64,000 bases of DNA from Scolanthus callimorphus (taxonomy: Eukaryota; Cnidaria; Anthozoa; Actiniaria; Edwardsiidae). The notes below the pieces were generated by a model that was given only the letters and a program-made list of their open reading frames with translations, was not told where the DNA came from and did not search any database. Location: assembly GCA_033964015.1 (NCBI GenBank), contig CM066920.1, positions 9,329,912 through 9,393,911 of the forward strand. The letters are read 5' to 3'. How positions within the stretch are numbered: position 1 is the first letter of the stretch; the number at the start of each line of letters is the position of its first letter. Made by a program: the position numbers and the translations under genes. Below, piece by piece: positions 11,226 to 23,373 of this stretch.

Positions 11226-11390
11226 ATTTCGAAATCTATACTAAAAACAGAGAATTTCGAGCCCAAAAAACGAAGCTCCCAAACCCGACCGGAAGGAGGA
11301 AATGTATGAAATTTTCGAAATCTATACTAAAAACGGAGATGTTCGAGCCGAAAAAACGAAGTTCACAAACCCGAGCGGAAGGAAATCTCT
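11226..11390 (+). repeat. Tandem duplication, about 85-base unit
   Basis: TTTCGAAATCTATACTAAAA, followed by CGAGCC...AAAAACGAAG and AAACCCGA.CGGAAGGA, occurs twice (from about 11226 and 11312). Confidence 0.7.
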
Positions 11391-12075
11391 CCGGTGTGCA
11401 TGTTTTTGTTGGAAAAGGTTTTACTTGAGCTAAGGTCTAATTCAAGCGATTTTCCCAAGATTCACTGATAAGCTTAGATTGTTTAAGCTACGTTTTTAAA
11501 TCACACACACTTGAATTCGAATTGACCGAGTTGTACAAGTCTTTAAGAAAGTCCAACATGATGAGCAGTGCAAAGCAACTTTCCATTTGAAAAGAGCAAG
11601 AATCTAAAAAGTTTTACTTTACCTTTCTGGCGCTTCCTAAACCTTCCTATTCACTAGACGAGAGACTTCTCTTGATATAATCAATTATAAGCAATTATTT
11701 ACATCTAAAGTTGTTGAATTCGAGTGGTACAGCTCAGCCTTTTTCTTTCTTGACCGAAAATACAACCATATCGATCGACACACGCGCGATGGCTTTTCGC
11801 GCCAAAACCACAGTGAAACCAATGCCTCAACACCTTTGTTAGGAAATATTTAGGGGTTATTGTGTGGAATTTGCCTCATTTCCATTCACAAGGAACATTA
11901 TTTTCAAAGAACTAATTTAAAACGCCTTTCCCGTCGTATGCTATGGTGCAAATATTTCACACCGGTATGCCACCTATCTATAAACTGATAAGCTAACAAA
12001 TACTTTAAAGTAAACAGGCGTAGTTACAAATTGTTTGAGCACATCTCTCTAAACGTAGCGGTATAACTGTTCATT

Positions 12076-12438
12076 GGCTGATTGCATTTTTAATCCGCAC
12101 AGGGGGGGTTGAGGACCTATGGAAATTTTCCAGGGGGGTCGTTTTGGACTCTGGAAATTCCACGGGAGGGGGTGTGTCTGGAGACTGGAAATTCCAGGGG
12201 GAGGGGTAAAAAAGGTGACTTTCCAGGGACATTTTATCCAAAAATAGATTTTCCAGGGGTATTTTGCCAGAAAAAATGGAAATTCCAGGGGAGGGGGTCC
12301 TTTATGAGGTTGGAAATTCCAGGGGAGGGGGTCTGTTTCACGAGTGGAAATTCCAGGGGAGGGGGTCTTTTTAAAAGAAGTCCTCAACCCCCCCCCCCCC
12401 CCCCCCCCCCCCGGTGCAGTTTGAAAATGCAATCAGCC
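12076..12438. mobile_element. TIR-bounded minisatellite element with a poly-C tract
   Basis: The outer arms GGCTGATTGCATTTT (12076) and AAAATGCAATCAGCC (12424-12438) enclose second arms GGTTGAGGAC and GTCCTCAACC. Between them are at least seven units of the form GGAAATTCCAGGGGAGGGGG, about 30-40 bases apart. Next to the right arm lies an uninterrupted C-run of about 25. Tandem units inside a TIR shell recur at 44281-44704. Confidence 0.7.
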
Positions 12439-12498
12439 ATTCCACAACGGCAGACAATCCGATAATTTTCGTCATTCAAGGAAAATTTAATTCGTGAA

Positions 12499-12637
12499 TT
12501 TTTCACGGGTACTTACTAGTGAGTTTTATTTTCGAGTGGCAAGAACAATATTTTACGAATGAGCGCAGCGAATGAGTAAAATATTGTTTTTGACACGAGA
12601 AAATAAAACTCATATCTTCAAGCCACCGTGTAATTTT
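12499..12637. mobile_element. Inverted-repeat element
   Basis: TTTTTCACGGGTACTT...GAGTTTTATTTTCGAGTG is mirrored by CACGAGAAAATAAAACTC...CCACCGTGTAATTT. An inner CAATATTTTAC/GTAAAATATTG hairpin is also present. Confidence 0.6.
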
Positions 12638-13170
12638 CTTTTTATTATATAGACAAAGCAGAAAAAACATTCCAAATTGATTTCCAAGCACTTTTGTTTT
12701 GACCGGTATCCTCACTAGTGAGGATATGGAAAATATGTCACTGAGGACCCGGATGTAGCTTCGTATGAGATCTACGAGTGGCGTATTTCCCAGTAAAACA
12801 CTCGCGTCTATATAATAAAGTCTTCTCTGTCGTATCAGTCGACCGTGAAACCAAAGAATAATTCCAATTTCCATTGTTTCACGGTTGACTGATGAGACAG
12901 ATACGACAGATAAGACTATATGGAAACCAGCCTTAAGTACTTATCCTTACAAGAAAAAGTTTTTATGATGCTAACTGCCTTTTTATAAAATTCACTTTAG
13001 TGTTCTTATAAACAATAGCCCATTCATTAACAAAACAATACTTCAATACAGCCAAACATTTTTTAAGATAATGAGATAACAGATAACGGTAATTGGTAGC
13101 CCTAGACTGCATATTTTCCATGTTTTAGCCTAATTTAAATAATTCGCAGCCTTGAGGCTCCCCGCCCAAA

Positions 13171-13407
13171 ATGTGGTTGAATGGCCCTTTTCTTTTCTCA
13201 ACCTTTGGAAACTCGATTAACACAAAAAATGCGTTTGAAAACAACGACTTGTCGACGACTTTGCTTGAGGCAGCATCACGTCACAACAGTACGTGTGTTG
13301 AGCTCACGCGAAAAGCAGAAGAGTTGACAAAATCATTTCGAAAGGCAAGTCGCGCAGTCAAGGCATTACTGTTGGTCACATTTCCGACAAGTGTGGTCTA
13401 CACAAGG
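13171..13407 (+). CDS. Possible first coding exon, 79 codons, unrecognised protein
   Basis: It runs from ATG (an in-frame stop lies 24 bases upstream) to a good donor, AGG|GTAGGT, in phase 0. The peptide has an N-terminal neutral part and then a helical stretch, LLEAASRHNSTCVELTRKAE followed by ELTKSFRKASRAVKALLLV. I do not recognise the family and could not locate a following exon. Composition is coding-like, but chance remains possible. Confidence 0.3.
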
Positions 13408-16247
13408 GTAGGTAATCATTGTTAATTGGCATTATTATGTTAGAGTTATTCATTAACTTTTAGTACTAGGTTATTCATTAACATCAATTCTCTGGCTATA
13501 ACTATTTAACGAGCGAGAGGGACAATCGGCACCTTCATCAACTTTTCTAGTGATATCATGTCGATCTGATTCTTCTACTCTCTGGTTGGCCAACTGTCTA
13601 TGCAAAAGTTTTTTTGTAAAACTATTTGATATGAGAACAGAAATTGCAGTGCTCTGTAGTTAAGTTTAGTTGTCAAGTGTGTACTTCGTAGAACAGAAGA
13701 GAACCGATGGAACAAACTTATTTGAACAATTTGCTACGCGCAAGTAACGCTGTAGTAGGCGGCGTCGAATGGTCGTTCGGAAAATGAAGAATCTCGTGCC
13801 AAAATCAAAAGTTTTGCATTTTTAGAGGGCTGTCTCGCAATCTCGTTCTCTGACAAATTAACACAAATTACAGAGGATGTATGAGAAGCAATATTTGATC
13901 GTCTAGACCTCGAATTTTAAAGCCTTGATGTTGTTGGTCTCGGAAAATCTCGCATTTACCATTCGCATGCATGTTACCCGTAAAATTTTAGGAAGATAAC
14001 ATATCTGTATCTCTTTTACATCTTTGAACTGGCTGATTAGATTTTAACAAGAAGTTTCAATTGTGTGAAACGGAGCTGTGATTAATGTTTAAGTGGTACC
14101 TATTTAAGTGAAGTGAACTTTTAATGATACTTGACATAATGCGCAATTCATTTGAAACCGTGAAACCGCAAAATCTTGAACGTCTTTATTTCTGAGCTCT
14201 TGATTCAGAATCGACGAAAGAAGACTGATAAATATTCATAAGCCATGTTAAGGGGCCGCGAGCCGTGTCAAGCTTTATTATGCACACGCGAGAGTTCATG
14301 TCAGTACAGTTTGTACTACTGATAATTTGTACTGACTTATCGTGGTTAGGCAACCTACTAAAGAGAGAACATTTGATATAAACAAAGTTCCCTGATCGAA
14401 AGTAGTTAGATAATCATGTGGAATTTCGTTACGACATACAACCAGGTTCATTGGGCAATTTTTTTTAAACCAAGTTAGTTGGAATCGTTCGCCGAAGAAG
14501 TGCTGCCTTCCAAGCCACCTGTTACCCAGTTTATGCCACATTTTCAGGACTGTTCGGGAGAGGGGAATCTAGCGATTAGACAGATTTTCACTAAATGTGC
14601 TCGCCTAAATTAGCCGCTTTTGAGTGGTATTTTTCTTTACTCTCCCCCTCAGTCACGACCTTTTTATACACTGAGATATATGCCTATAAGACGTGTTTAT
14701 AGACACGAGGAATATATTTGGGGTCTGTTTTGAGTCATGAACCACGCCCTACGTCATTAGCAAAGAAATGCTTTCATAGAAAGAGGAGGTTTGAATAAAG
14801 CTATCAACCTCAGCATAAAAGAAATGTTGACGAAAGTCATGATATACGCCACAAGCAATTAAACTGCCACTACTTTATGATCATCGTTTGCCAACGAGGT
14901 TTCATTCTCGAGACACAATAAAAGTTAAACCGTCAAATCCGATTTTACATTTTACAAGGGCTACTTATACCCTGTAAATGGCCACCCACTCACACTAGCT
15001 GATCACTATACTATGGGTTCGAATATGTTGTCCAAAAGCCCGGCAGCAATTTAACATCAAGCTGCTAAAAGCTGCAAAAATTGAGGTCCTGAAAAAATGA
15101 CTAAGGAATTTCACTGTCACTATATTTGTCAGGAAAAGCTGTATCACTGTCACCAAACATACGTCACAACGAAACAGCATACAGTTAAATTGTCATTCTT
15201 CGCATTGGTGTAGGCAAATGTAAACAAACAACAACATTAAATGAAATGAAAATGACAAGCAACATCCGACAACATGTCGCGCAGAAATCAGGGCACTTTC
15301 GGAAATACTTTCGCTGCCGCCTCTGCAATCACTTGAGAATTCAAAGAGGCGTTCAATTGGAAATCCAAGAGAAATAGGCGAAAGCCAGCGATATCCTTTA
15401 TTTTGACTGGAAACCAAGACGGCACACAAGGCCTCATAAGTGATTTCAGTAAACGAAGAAATGGCAGCCTCAGGGAAAGGTAAATTCACAGTCTTTATAT
15501 ATTTTGTAATATTTGCACTCCCGCGGAAATGAAATATCGATCGTTGCTATGGCTGAAAATAACATTTCCTCAGTTTTATTTTGCATCTGGAGAACATATG
15601 CAGAGACATATAAACTAAGTAGCTTGTATTTCCGTTGGTATGATGTAGAAAATTAAGTAGGCTCGTCCATGCTCGATTTCAATAGCATTTACGATGGCTG
15701 TCGATGTAGGAAAGGTTTGACCGTTTTGCCGTTTTTATTTAGAGCAAGCATTGATAAATTCGTGATAAAATCCAAACTTTGTATTATTCAGGTCATTGCA
15801 CTTGCGGCGCGAATTATGTCGTTCAATAGCTCAAAAACGAAAGATCCTTTTGGCGACTAAGAAATTTCAGAGATTTGTCAGCGAAGCGAACGCCCCTTCA
15901 CTTTCGTCCGGCGTTCTGCAGGCTACGTGCTCGCACCAATGTCCGATCGTCCGTCGCAGATCGCAGCTTGGAGCATGGTATATGGACTGCGAAGGAGGCT
16001 AAGACAAACCAAAGCAAAAATATAAGATCTTCAAATGTTTCCTTGAAATGACAGATGTTGCAGTCTATATCCCTACCCGTACTCACATTTGTAACGATAG
16101 TATTCTATTTTCTGTTCTGGAAACCTAGGATTGAAGCTTACTGAGTCTAGGGGGGACCCTAGGTCTGAGAAGAACATCATTCAATTCACCCGCGAACCTT
16201 GGGACTTGGCACAGGTATCAGTTTTGTCGTTCACGTGTTATAACGCG

Positions 16248-16458
16248 TTGTTAGCCTGCTAGCAGGCGTTGGTTGGCTGTTTTTTAGGTCGTTTTACAGC
16301 GAGAGTCGAGCGAGAATTCCGATGCGGGCCCCATCTTGGACGGGTCCCAGGCCGAGTTTGACCCGTCCAAGATGGCGCACGCATCGGGATTCTCGCTCGA
16401 CTCTCGTCGCCGTAAAACGACCTAAAATCAGTCACAATGCCTGCTAGCAGGCTAACGC
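16248..16458. mobile_element. Long near-perfect hairpin element, about 210 bases, carrying CAAGATGGC on both arms
   Basis: CGTTGTTAGCCTGCTAGCAG at the left is mirrored by CTGCTAGCAGGCTAACG at the right. Each arm then holds GTCGTTTTAC, GAGAGTCGAGCGAGAAT and the word GTCCAAGATGG. The last sits inverted around a loop of about 20 bases. AAGATGGC resembles the YY1 core. Confidence 0.75.
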
Positions 16459-17759
16459 CTTATCAGCTTATCGTCGCTGTACATTCACTGCGTACTACTT
16501 CTAAGTAATTTGGATGTTGCAATCAAAAAGAGCACGAAATAAGACTATTATTAAAACGTACTGTTTTCCCTGTTAACCCATTACAAAAATGTCAAAAAAT
16601 CATATACATTTTCACTAAAATAAAGGGTAAAATCCTGTTAAGCCCGTGCTTAATCGCTCATATTGGCAGCTACCCCACCTTTCGTGCTCTTTGGCAGCCC
16701 CAAAGAAAATGTATAGCTAGCTTTTTCAAAACAATAGTATCGAAAAAAACTTTATATTAATTGTCGGTGTCAAAGCGTAAAGATTTCTAAAGGCGAGTTT
16801 ATATCAAGCCGAGTATTCCCCAGTGCATGAAGGCAAGTTCGAAAACTAATAAAAACGAATATTTTATCTTATCTACCGAGTGTTGACCGGTTGCGGGACC
16901 TTCGTTTTATCCTTTTGATAGCAAACAACCTATGAAAATGGAGTGCAAGAGTACACAAAGACATCGGACATGAGGCTGCATTTTGCGAAAGTTAAAATTC
17001 TGGGTACGCCACGTAGCTTTGAAAGTGTTGTGCTTATAATTACCAAGCTTGTCATATTATTCTATAACTGTTGAATTCCCGCTGAGACTTGAACACCACT
17101 CGTATTAACTCGAACATCCCCAATTTGTTGCCCTTCCGATAACCAGTCAACTCTCATAGAAGTTGGAAGGTTTTCCCTTTTATGAGAGTGAAACGCCTGC
17201 AACGCCTGTCATGGTCACTTTTTAACAAGTTATTCCTTGTTTAAGATTAAAAATCGTGCTGGTAGTCCGCGTAAATGCATATCACAAAACAAAGCATTTC
17301 CCTTGCTGTATTGTAGAAAAAAAGCTGAGAGCCGCAATTTACGCCGGACTCCGGAGTCTTTTAGGAAGACGGTAGGAAGATTTGTCTTTAATGTTGACTC
17401 TATTGTTCCCCAAAGAGGGTCGCAGACCTCCTATAAGACCCCTACGCCCCTCGGATAGTGAGCGAGTGAGGCGAGCCGCCCGGCCGAGTGAATGCAGCGG
17501 ACTTTTGCGAATGCTGAATGCCCCCGAAATGGTTCCTTTCTTTTATTTCATGTTTTAATGCTTTCACGATTTCTATTTGAGTATTAAAGGTCATCTGCTG
17601 GGACGATCCAGAGTAGTGATGCCCGAGCCCGAGAGAGCATTATACGTGTGTTTCCCTTTCGTTCAGTTGTTTGAGTATCATTCTGAATAAAATGCAAGGA
17701 CCGCGTACGATATACTGCTGAACGTTGTGAACGTAGGATCTAAAACATCTAATCAGCCA

Positions 17760-17881
17760 GGGGCCGGTTCCTAGAAGGTCAGTTAACAGTTATCTGTAGA
17801 TAAACGCTTATCCAAAGGATAAATCCTGAAGAAATCCCTATACAACAGATAACTTTATCCAACCTTTCAGGAACCGGCCCC
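17760..17881. mobile_element. GGGGCCGGTTCC palindromic element, copy 1
   Basis: It starts GGGGCCGGTTCCTAGAAGG and ends with the imperfect complement TTTCAGGAACCGGCCCC. The body TTAACAGTTATC...GGATAAATCCTGAA recurs in reverse orientation at 41523-41660. Confidence 0.75.
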
Positions 17882-18104
17882 AGATAAATATGTGGACTGT
17901 GCTGGATGAGGACATAGTGACAGAGGAACACTCTTTTCTAATTTATCTTGAAAAATACATAAAGACGAAACTAGTGTATTATCATTATCAACAGAAGTTA
18001 TTTTATTGTTGCTGTCTTTAAAATGTTCTCTAGTAGCGAGTTCTCTAGTAGCGAAGTAGGGCCTATGTTTGGCCTATGTGCGGTGCTAGCTGTGGGCCGG
18101 CTCG

Positions 18105-18220
18105 ACTGGACACTGCGCGCGCGCGCGAGCCAGCGTAATTTGACACTTTTGGCGGGAAACAGAGAGCGTGCGCGCGCCGAAGGTTTGCGCACGCGTTTGA
18201 CCAACTTCACACTTCAGAAA
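18105..18220 (+). promoter_or_regulatory. CpG-rich putative promoter and 5' leader
   Basis: It contains an uninterrupted (CG)n stretch at about 18115-18127, several GCGCGC words and TTGGCGGGAAA, an E2F-like site. It lies directly before the ATG at 18221 in otherwise AT-rich DNA. Promoter function is inferred from position and composition. Confidence 0.35.
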
Positions 18221-20175
18221 ATGGCGCCGCTGCTCGTAAGGAAACTTCGAGTTGAGCTAGAAAAGCTCCTCGTTTCTTTCCCATTGCGGTCTTATCGAAC
18301 TTAGAATGTAAAGTTAAATATGTGTTCTTCATTCAGGATGTCTTATATTCAAGAAATATGGAAGAAACCGCGTTTTCTGCGGAGAATTTGACCTTAGACT
18401 TTTATGCTGTTGTTCCCGCTGAAAACGCGTGGAGATATGCCTCAAGTAATTATTGGTTCATTGCTCTCTACTATCTCGCCGAGAATGTCCAAGACTTTAC
18501 CCAGGAAAGTGTAAGTACATGGTGGACAAATACGTAGAGATACTATATATTTCTAGTAGTATTTCCTAGTTTATTTTTGTATCATTCTTCTGCGCTGCAG
18601 CTTGTTTTCGACATTCTTTGTTTGATCAAAATGTCAGATTCAGGTTTGTTGACATTTGATCTGGCCTTGAAATGTGACTTTCAGAGTTATATTTATTGTG
18701 GCTCTAAGAGACGTGTTTTGTACATTACAACTTATGAGAGGAATCTAAAACTAGAGATATCTCACTGTAGTTAGTCTCTGTTAAAATGATGTGTCCCAAT
18801 GCAACCATGGATTGAATAGTTCCCTTTGTTCTGTGAACCAATCAATCTCTGGTTGGCACAGTAATAGCAGTGGATGAGACATCAGTGTGACCAGGCATCC
18901 TTGCTCACAGAGACTAAGATCGGTCAAGCTGACTGTCAGAGGCTCTAGTTTCAGACAAAACCGCTGGGACATCCTGCTTTTCCATAAATAGTGACTGACT
19001 TTGTCTGTTAGGCAAATGTCAAAATAGTAAGCGGGAATATTGGCCAATCAGAATCAGCCTATGATTATCTGGTACCAGAGCCTACAACAAACAGTCAAGT
19101 AGGATTTGGGAACGAGATTGTGTGACCAGGAAACTGTGAGTTCCCTGGTGTGACCATGATATAATCCATGTACAATCCTGATTTTTCATTCAAATGTGTG
19201 ATTCCACAAATTGTCCATACCCCTCCCATGGAAGGGGTTTGAGATATGAGCCCCTGACCCTTTGGAATTTCCAAATCCCTTCCGTGAGGGAAGTATTTTT
19301 TTTTTCTTCTGAAATGACACAATGTTCAAAACTCATATGAAGTCTACCTCTTTACTTCACTTTATTTTGTGGGACCCCTTGTAAATAATAGGTAGCTTAT
19401 CACACATTCCTTGCAAGCAAAATGAATTATTTAGCAATTCAGTCGCTAAATATTTTTCGTCTTAAAGTCAATAATTGTGATTAAATATATTTAAACCATT
19501 TTGAAAGGCCAGACTTAAAGCTTCATAAGTCTGATAGCATCAATTTGTGCCTGGACTTTTCCAAGTTCCAACAGGAGTTTGTTGGTATAAATAAACAATG
19601 GCTATGATTATCTGCCAGAGCTGAAGCTGGTTTTCACTGGCAATGAAACACTGAAAATGATTGCAATCCTGGGCACAAAATTTATTTTATGATGAGATCA
19701 GGTGGAAATGGCTTCAATTAGTACCGGTATTCTTGACTTTCACCGATCATGTGACTAAAATTATCTCCAGAAATCTTGCTCTAAATGCCAAATAAATCCC
19801 ATAGGTGTAAAGAAGATATAAAATTATGTTCAAAGAGAAAATTTGAAGGCATTAGTGCTTTTACTGACCAAGATATAAGTTTTCGAACACACGCATTTTG
19901 TTGCAGTAAAAGTATGCCGCCACCATGATTGTGCTCCTGCTGAGGGGCACAAATATTATGGCTGCCAAATTACCAACCTTCTCAAAAGCCTACAAATACC
20001 AAGAATACGGGCCAAGATGTTATTTACCTGCTTCAATAACAACTTAGTTAACATGATGGATCCTTTCAAACTAAAGAACAAAAAGAATTTAGAGAAATAT
20101 TGTACAAATTTGCTATTTGAAATATGTGACTCATGTTGTGTGACTCGAAATCCCTTCAGCAAGCTTCAGCGATAG
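18221..20175 (+). CDS. Unrecognised 166-residue protein, four exons
   Basis: Exons are 18221-18235 (ATGGCGCCGCTGCTC, donor GTAAGG), 18337-18510 (acceptor TTCATTCAG, donor AGT|GTAAGT), 18601-18643 (acceptor GCGCTGCAG, donor G|GTTTGT) and 19907-20175 (acceptor TTGTTGCAG, stop TAG). Phases agree at all three junctions (0, 0, 1). The protein has no signal peptide. The middle has an aromatic helix, WRYASSNYWFIALYYLAEN, followed by QESLVFDILCLIK. The C-terminal exon starts VKVCRHHDCAPAEG and has helical text around KNLEKYCTNLLFEICDSCC. Cysteine and histidine spacing is not a zinc motif that I can name. I do not recognise the family. Additional exons between exon 3 and exon 4, or alternative ends, are possible. 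The matching phases make a chance assembly unlikely. Confidence 0.55.
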
Positions 20176-23100
20176 CTCCTGAAATAAGAATGACAATCAG
20201 ATGAAACTTTGTGTGAAGACTCACACGGATGAGTTGTAAACAATATATAAAGTTCGTTTCTGTAGAGTTTTTAGTTTTGAAGTTAGAATTTTCGTGACGT
20301 CAGATGAAAGCCAAGAATTTATACCCTTGCACTAATTTCAGACTTCGTAAGCAAATGTTTGGCCCAGTTAAATATCTCAAGAAGCATAAAACCTATAAGA
20401 TAGATTAATACTCATTAGAAAACAAAGATGTTTTATATAGAGAGTACTCAATAGTATTTTTAACAGTTTCCTTTCCCATTTCATGTTGTTTGCAGTTGCT
20501 GATGTCACTCAGTTTTCAAATAGTAGCATGCACACTTTCTGGACAGTTTATTTGGTTTTCAAAATGTACATGCTTACATGCCCTCCAAAATAAGTAGAAA
20601 TTGAATGGGGATTTGTATCAAATTTTGCTGGATTCCCAGAGGCAAATTTGTGGGGAACAGTGGTGGATCCAGGGAAAAATCTGACTGTAGCGCAGTTGTG
20701 ATTTATGTCAATAAATGACAAAACAAATATAAAAACACCCTGAAATCTGACTGTAGCATTTGCTACCATTGCAATAGTATAAATCCTCCCCTGGGGAGAA
20801 ATGGCTGTTTTTGAGGTAAAAATAATTGGTAAAAACAAAAACGATCAGGGTCTCTCAAGTTACAGACTGGGTACCCATAGAGAAGTGTAAAATCACACGG
20901 CAGGTACCCATTCTTGTTTTTCAACAACAATATGCTTCAGAAATCTAACAGAAGCCAATAGGGGCTTAGTAGAAGCCTCAACCTGAGTACCAGTTTTTAT
21001 CTACTTTGGCAACTATGGCTGGCTTACCTTGGAAACTTCCTCCACAGAATTTGTGAAATTATTGCACAATCAGCAGGTGATTCCATTTTTTAGCCGCACC
21101 CCCCTACAGCAGAAGTTTTCCTACGTGGTATAGCAAAATGGCCTTTTCCGAGGGTATCAAACCGAAAGAAAGGCTCTTCCCTAGGTTTTTCCAGTGGGGT
21201 ACAATAAAAAAAAGCCTCTTACATGGGTTCTTCTGAGGGGTGCAATAAAAACACTGTAGCCTCTTCCCTGTGTTTTTCAGAGGGGGTGCAATCCAAAAAG
21301 GGCTCTTTTTTCCGAGGGGGTTACAGTTCAACGTTTGCCGTAAGCCTAAGGCGGCTTCACTGAAATTCAAATTGAACTTCTGGGCTAGGATGGAAGTCAG
21401 AAAAAGCAAACTTTGTGATAATAGGATATAATAACTAACCATTTCCAAACAAAGGCTTTTCAAAGCATATACATTTCTAGTGATGGGGTGTATCTACAAC
21501 TACAACTTTTATCTGTATGCATAGTGTCTTTATACTGAGTGTGCCAATCCTAGGCCAATTATTGAACCCCTTTCTTAAACCTATGCACTTGCAAAGTTTT
21601 GAAACAGGCATACCAAAGGCCCCGTCATGTAGAAAGGCCCCAGACAACATAATTCTGTCAAATTATTTTCTAACAAAAATTGCATACAATGTTCATGTAG
21701 CTTCTTTTGGTTCAAATTTGTTTTTCTCAATTAGCACCAGGTTCGAAAAACATGGGAGTCTGCCCCCCCCCCCCCCCCCCCCCCACCCTGGATCAACTGA
21801 AATAAGAAAGAATCAGAAGGTAAAAATTAAGTGATATATTTAACAGAGAACATTCCAAGGCAGCAAGGCAGTTTGAAAACAATCAACTAAAATCATTTAC
21901 CCACAGGACCAGGCAGGAAAGGTATGCAGTCAAACTAGGAATTTATCACAGTGAGGGAATTTTAGATAATGCAATAGTGCTGTTCACTGTTTATCAACAT
22001 TGCCATTGTAATGCTAATGTGCAACCATAGATTGAATGGCTGACGTCAGCGTGAACAGTGGTATAAGCATGACATTTCATTTGCCAGTTGTAAAACAAAT
22101 CCGCAGCCCTACAGTTTATTCAGGTTCATTTTTGTGAGTCATGAAAGCCCTTTTAAAATATTTTTTCTGTGATTTGAGGGTGCTGGAAAAAGCCCTTGAT
22201 TTGTGAATCTTCCAAAATCTAAAAATAACTTAACTTCATAAAATACCCTGCCTGTTTTTAGAATCTTGCAAATTGTGCCAAGTTGTCCCCCTTATTGGAA
22301 ACCCCATTTAGAGTTACCCACCCTGAACATTTTTACTTGTCCCTACCCATCATGAAATTCTTGTGAATGTCTTCCTGGCCATCACAGAATTTAGTTTCCC
22401 CACATTGGAATTCGCCAGCCTATAGTAGGGTGCCCATCCCAAAATTCCAGGCTGTGCTACAGCCACATATCCTGGATCAAATAGAGAGATCTTCAGCAGA
22501 GGGATTAGCTGTGTAGCTGGTGGTTTTGTGGGTTTTTAGTGAGACTTTTCCCTAGAAAGGCAAGTGTTTGTGAGATGCAATTCTGCCCAGTGTGGTTCAA
22601 ATTTGAATGGACTTTGTGACATTATCAGAAGCAGGACATTCCAGAAAGTACTGTATTTCATTGTGGATTTAATAAGAATGGACAACCACTTTTATTCACC
22701 TTTGTATTTTGCTACTATTTTTAAAAAAATGTTGGGAAGAAAAATAATCCTTTTAGCATTTTTTTCTTACAGATTTGCATGGTAATTTCATAGGAAAATC
22801 TGATCTATAGAATACCGAGGAAAAAGTGGATATGTAATTATCATGCAATTATTTCTGCTGTATTTGTTAAAAGCAGTTCAAACCTTCGTGGCATTTTAAT
22901 CTAAATGTTCTTAATTATGAAGTATCTCTTTATGTAAGTTTCCAAGCAAATCGGAAATATAAATAGAGTACAGCAGTGTTTAGATTTCTTTAATGAAATG
23001 TGAAAGGAAAGAAAAATGCTAAACCTCATTAAAACGTCTTTCAAAACATGTCTTTGCGGAGGGATCAAAATGGTGCTTTTTTTCTTTTCCGGCAGTTTAG

Positions 23101-23373
23101 ATCACATAATTTATTGAGACCCTAGGGCTTTCCCTTTCATTGAAACAGGGCAGCAAGTATCAACATATCTGCGGTCCCCTTTCATGCGCCCCATTTCGCT
23201 TGGTCACTTCCTCCACACTAGCCACCATTGATTCTTCTTCTTTCTGCAATTAATATTTCACTTTGGTGTAGCGTGTCGGTCGAGGAGCCAGTCACTCTGA
23301 CGCTTGGCTCGCTGCACGTGGCTACAGCAGGCTACAAAATTATGTAGTTAATACTGTGTTCAAATTCCAAGTA
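20176..23373. other. Spacer with repeats, no recognised gene
   Basis: It holds a minisatellite-like block at about 21100-21330 (units with CTCTTCCCT...TTTTTC and GGGGTGCAATAAAAA), a C-run at 21764-21784 and a family B element at 21974-22064. TTTATT at 23110-23115 could be the polyadenylation signal of the F-box gene on the - strand. Confidence 0.4.
21974..22064. mobile_element. Family B element (CACTGTTTATCAACATTGCC), internally deleted copy
   Basis: It starts ATAGTGCTGTTCACTG and ends TGACGTCAGCGTGAACAGTG. Compared with the copies at 26287 and 51811 it lacks the middle AACCAATCGATCTCTGG part. Confidence 0.65.

Larger units (their letters stand above)
9726..13170. other. Repeat-rich spacer
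   Basis: No gene was recognised. It contains an inverted-repeat element (10364-10694), a tandem duplication (11226-11390), a TIR-bounded minisatellite (12076-12438) and a hairpin element (12499-12637). The long open frames at 12049-12465 (both strands) are translations of the minisatellite. The one at 12503-12874 overlaps the hairpin. Confidence 0.45.
13408..18104. other. Spacer with hairpin elements, no recognised gene
   Basis: I see no exon with family motifs. It holds the large hairpin at 16248-16458 and the GGGGCCGGTTCC element at 17760-17881. Short ATG-led stubs near 15469 and 15694 have possible donors but no partner exons that I can find. Confidence 0.4.

Noticed and set aside
12049..12465. 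Overlapping proline/glycine-rich frames on both strands
   Set aside because: They are produced by the GGAAATTCCAGGGG minisatellite and the poly-C tract.
12503..12874. 123-codon - strand open frame
   Set aside because: Largely overlaps a hairpin element and has no recognisable domain.
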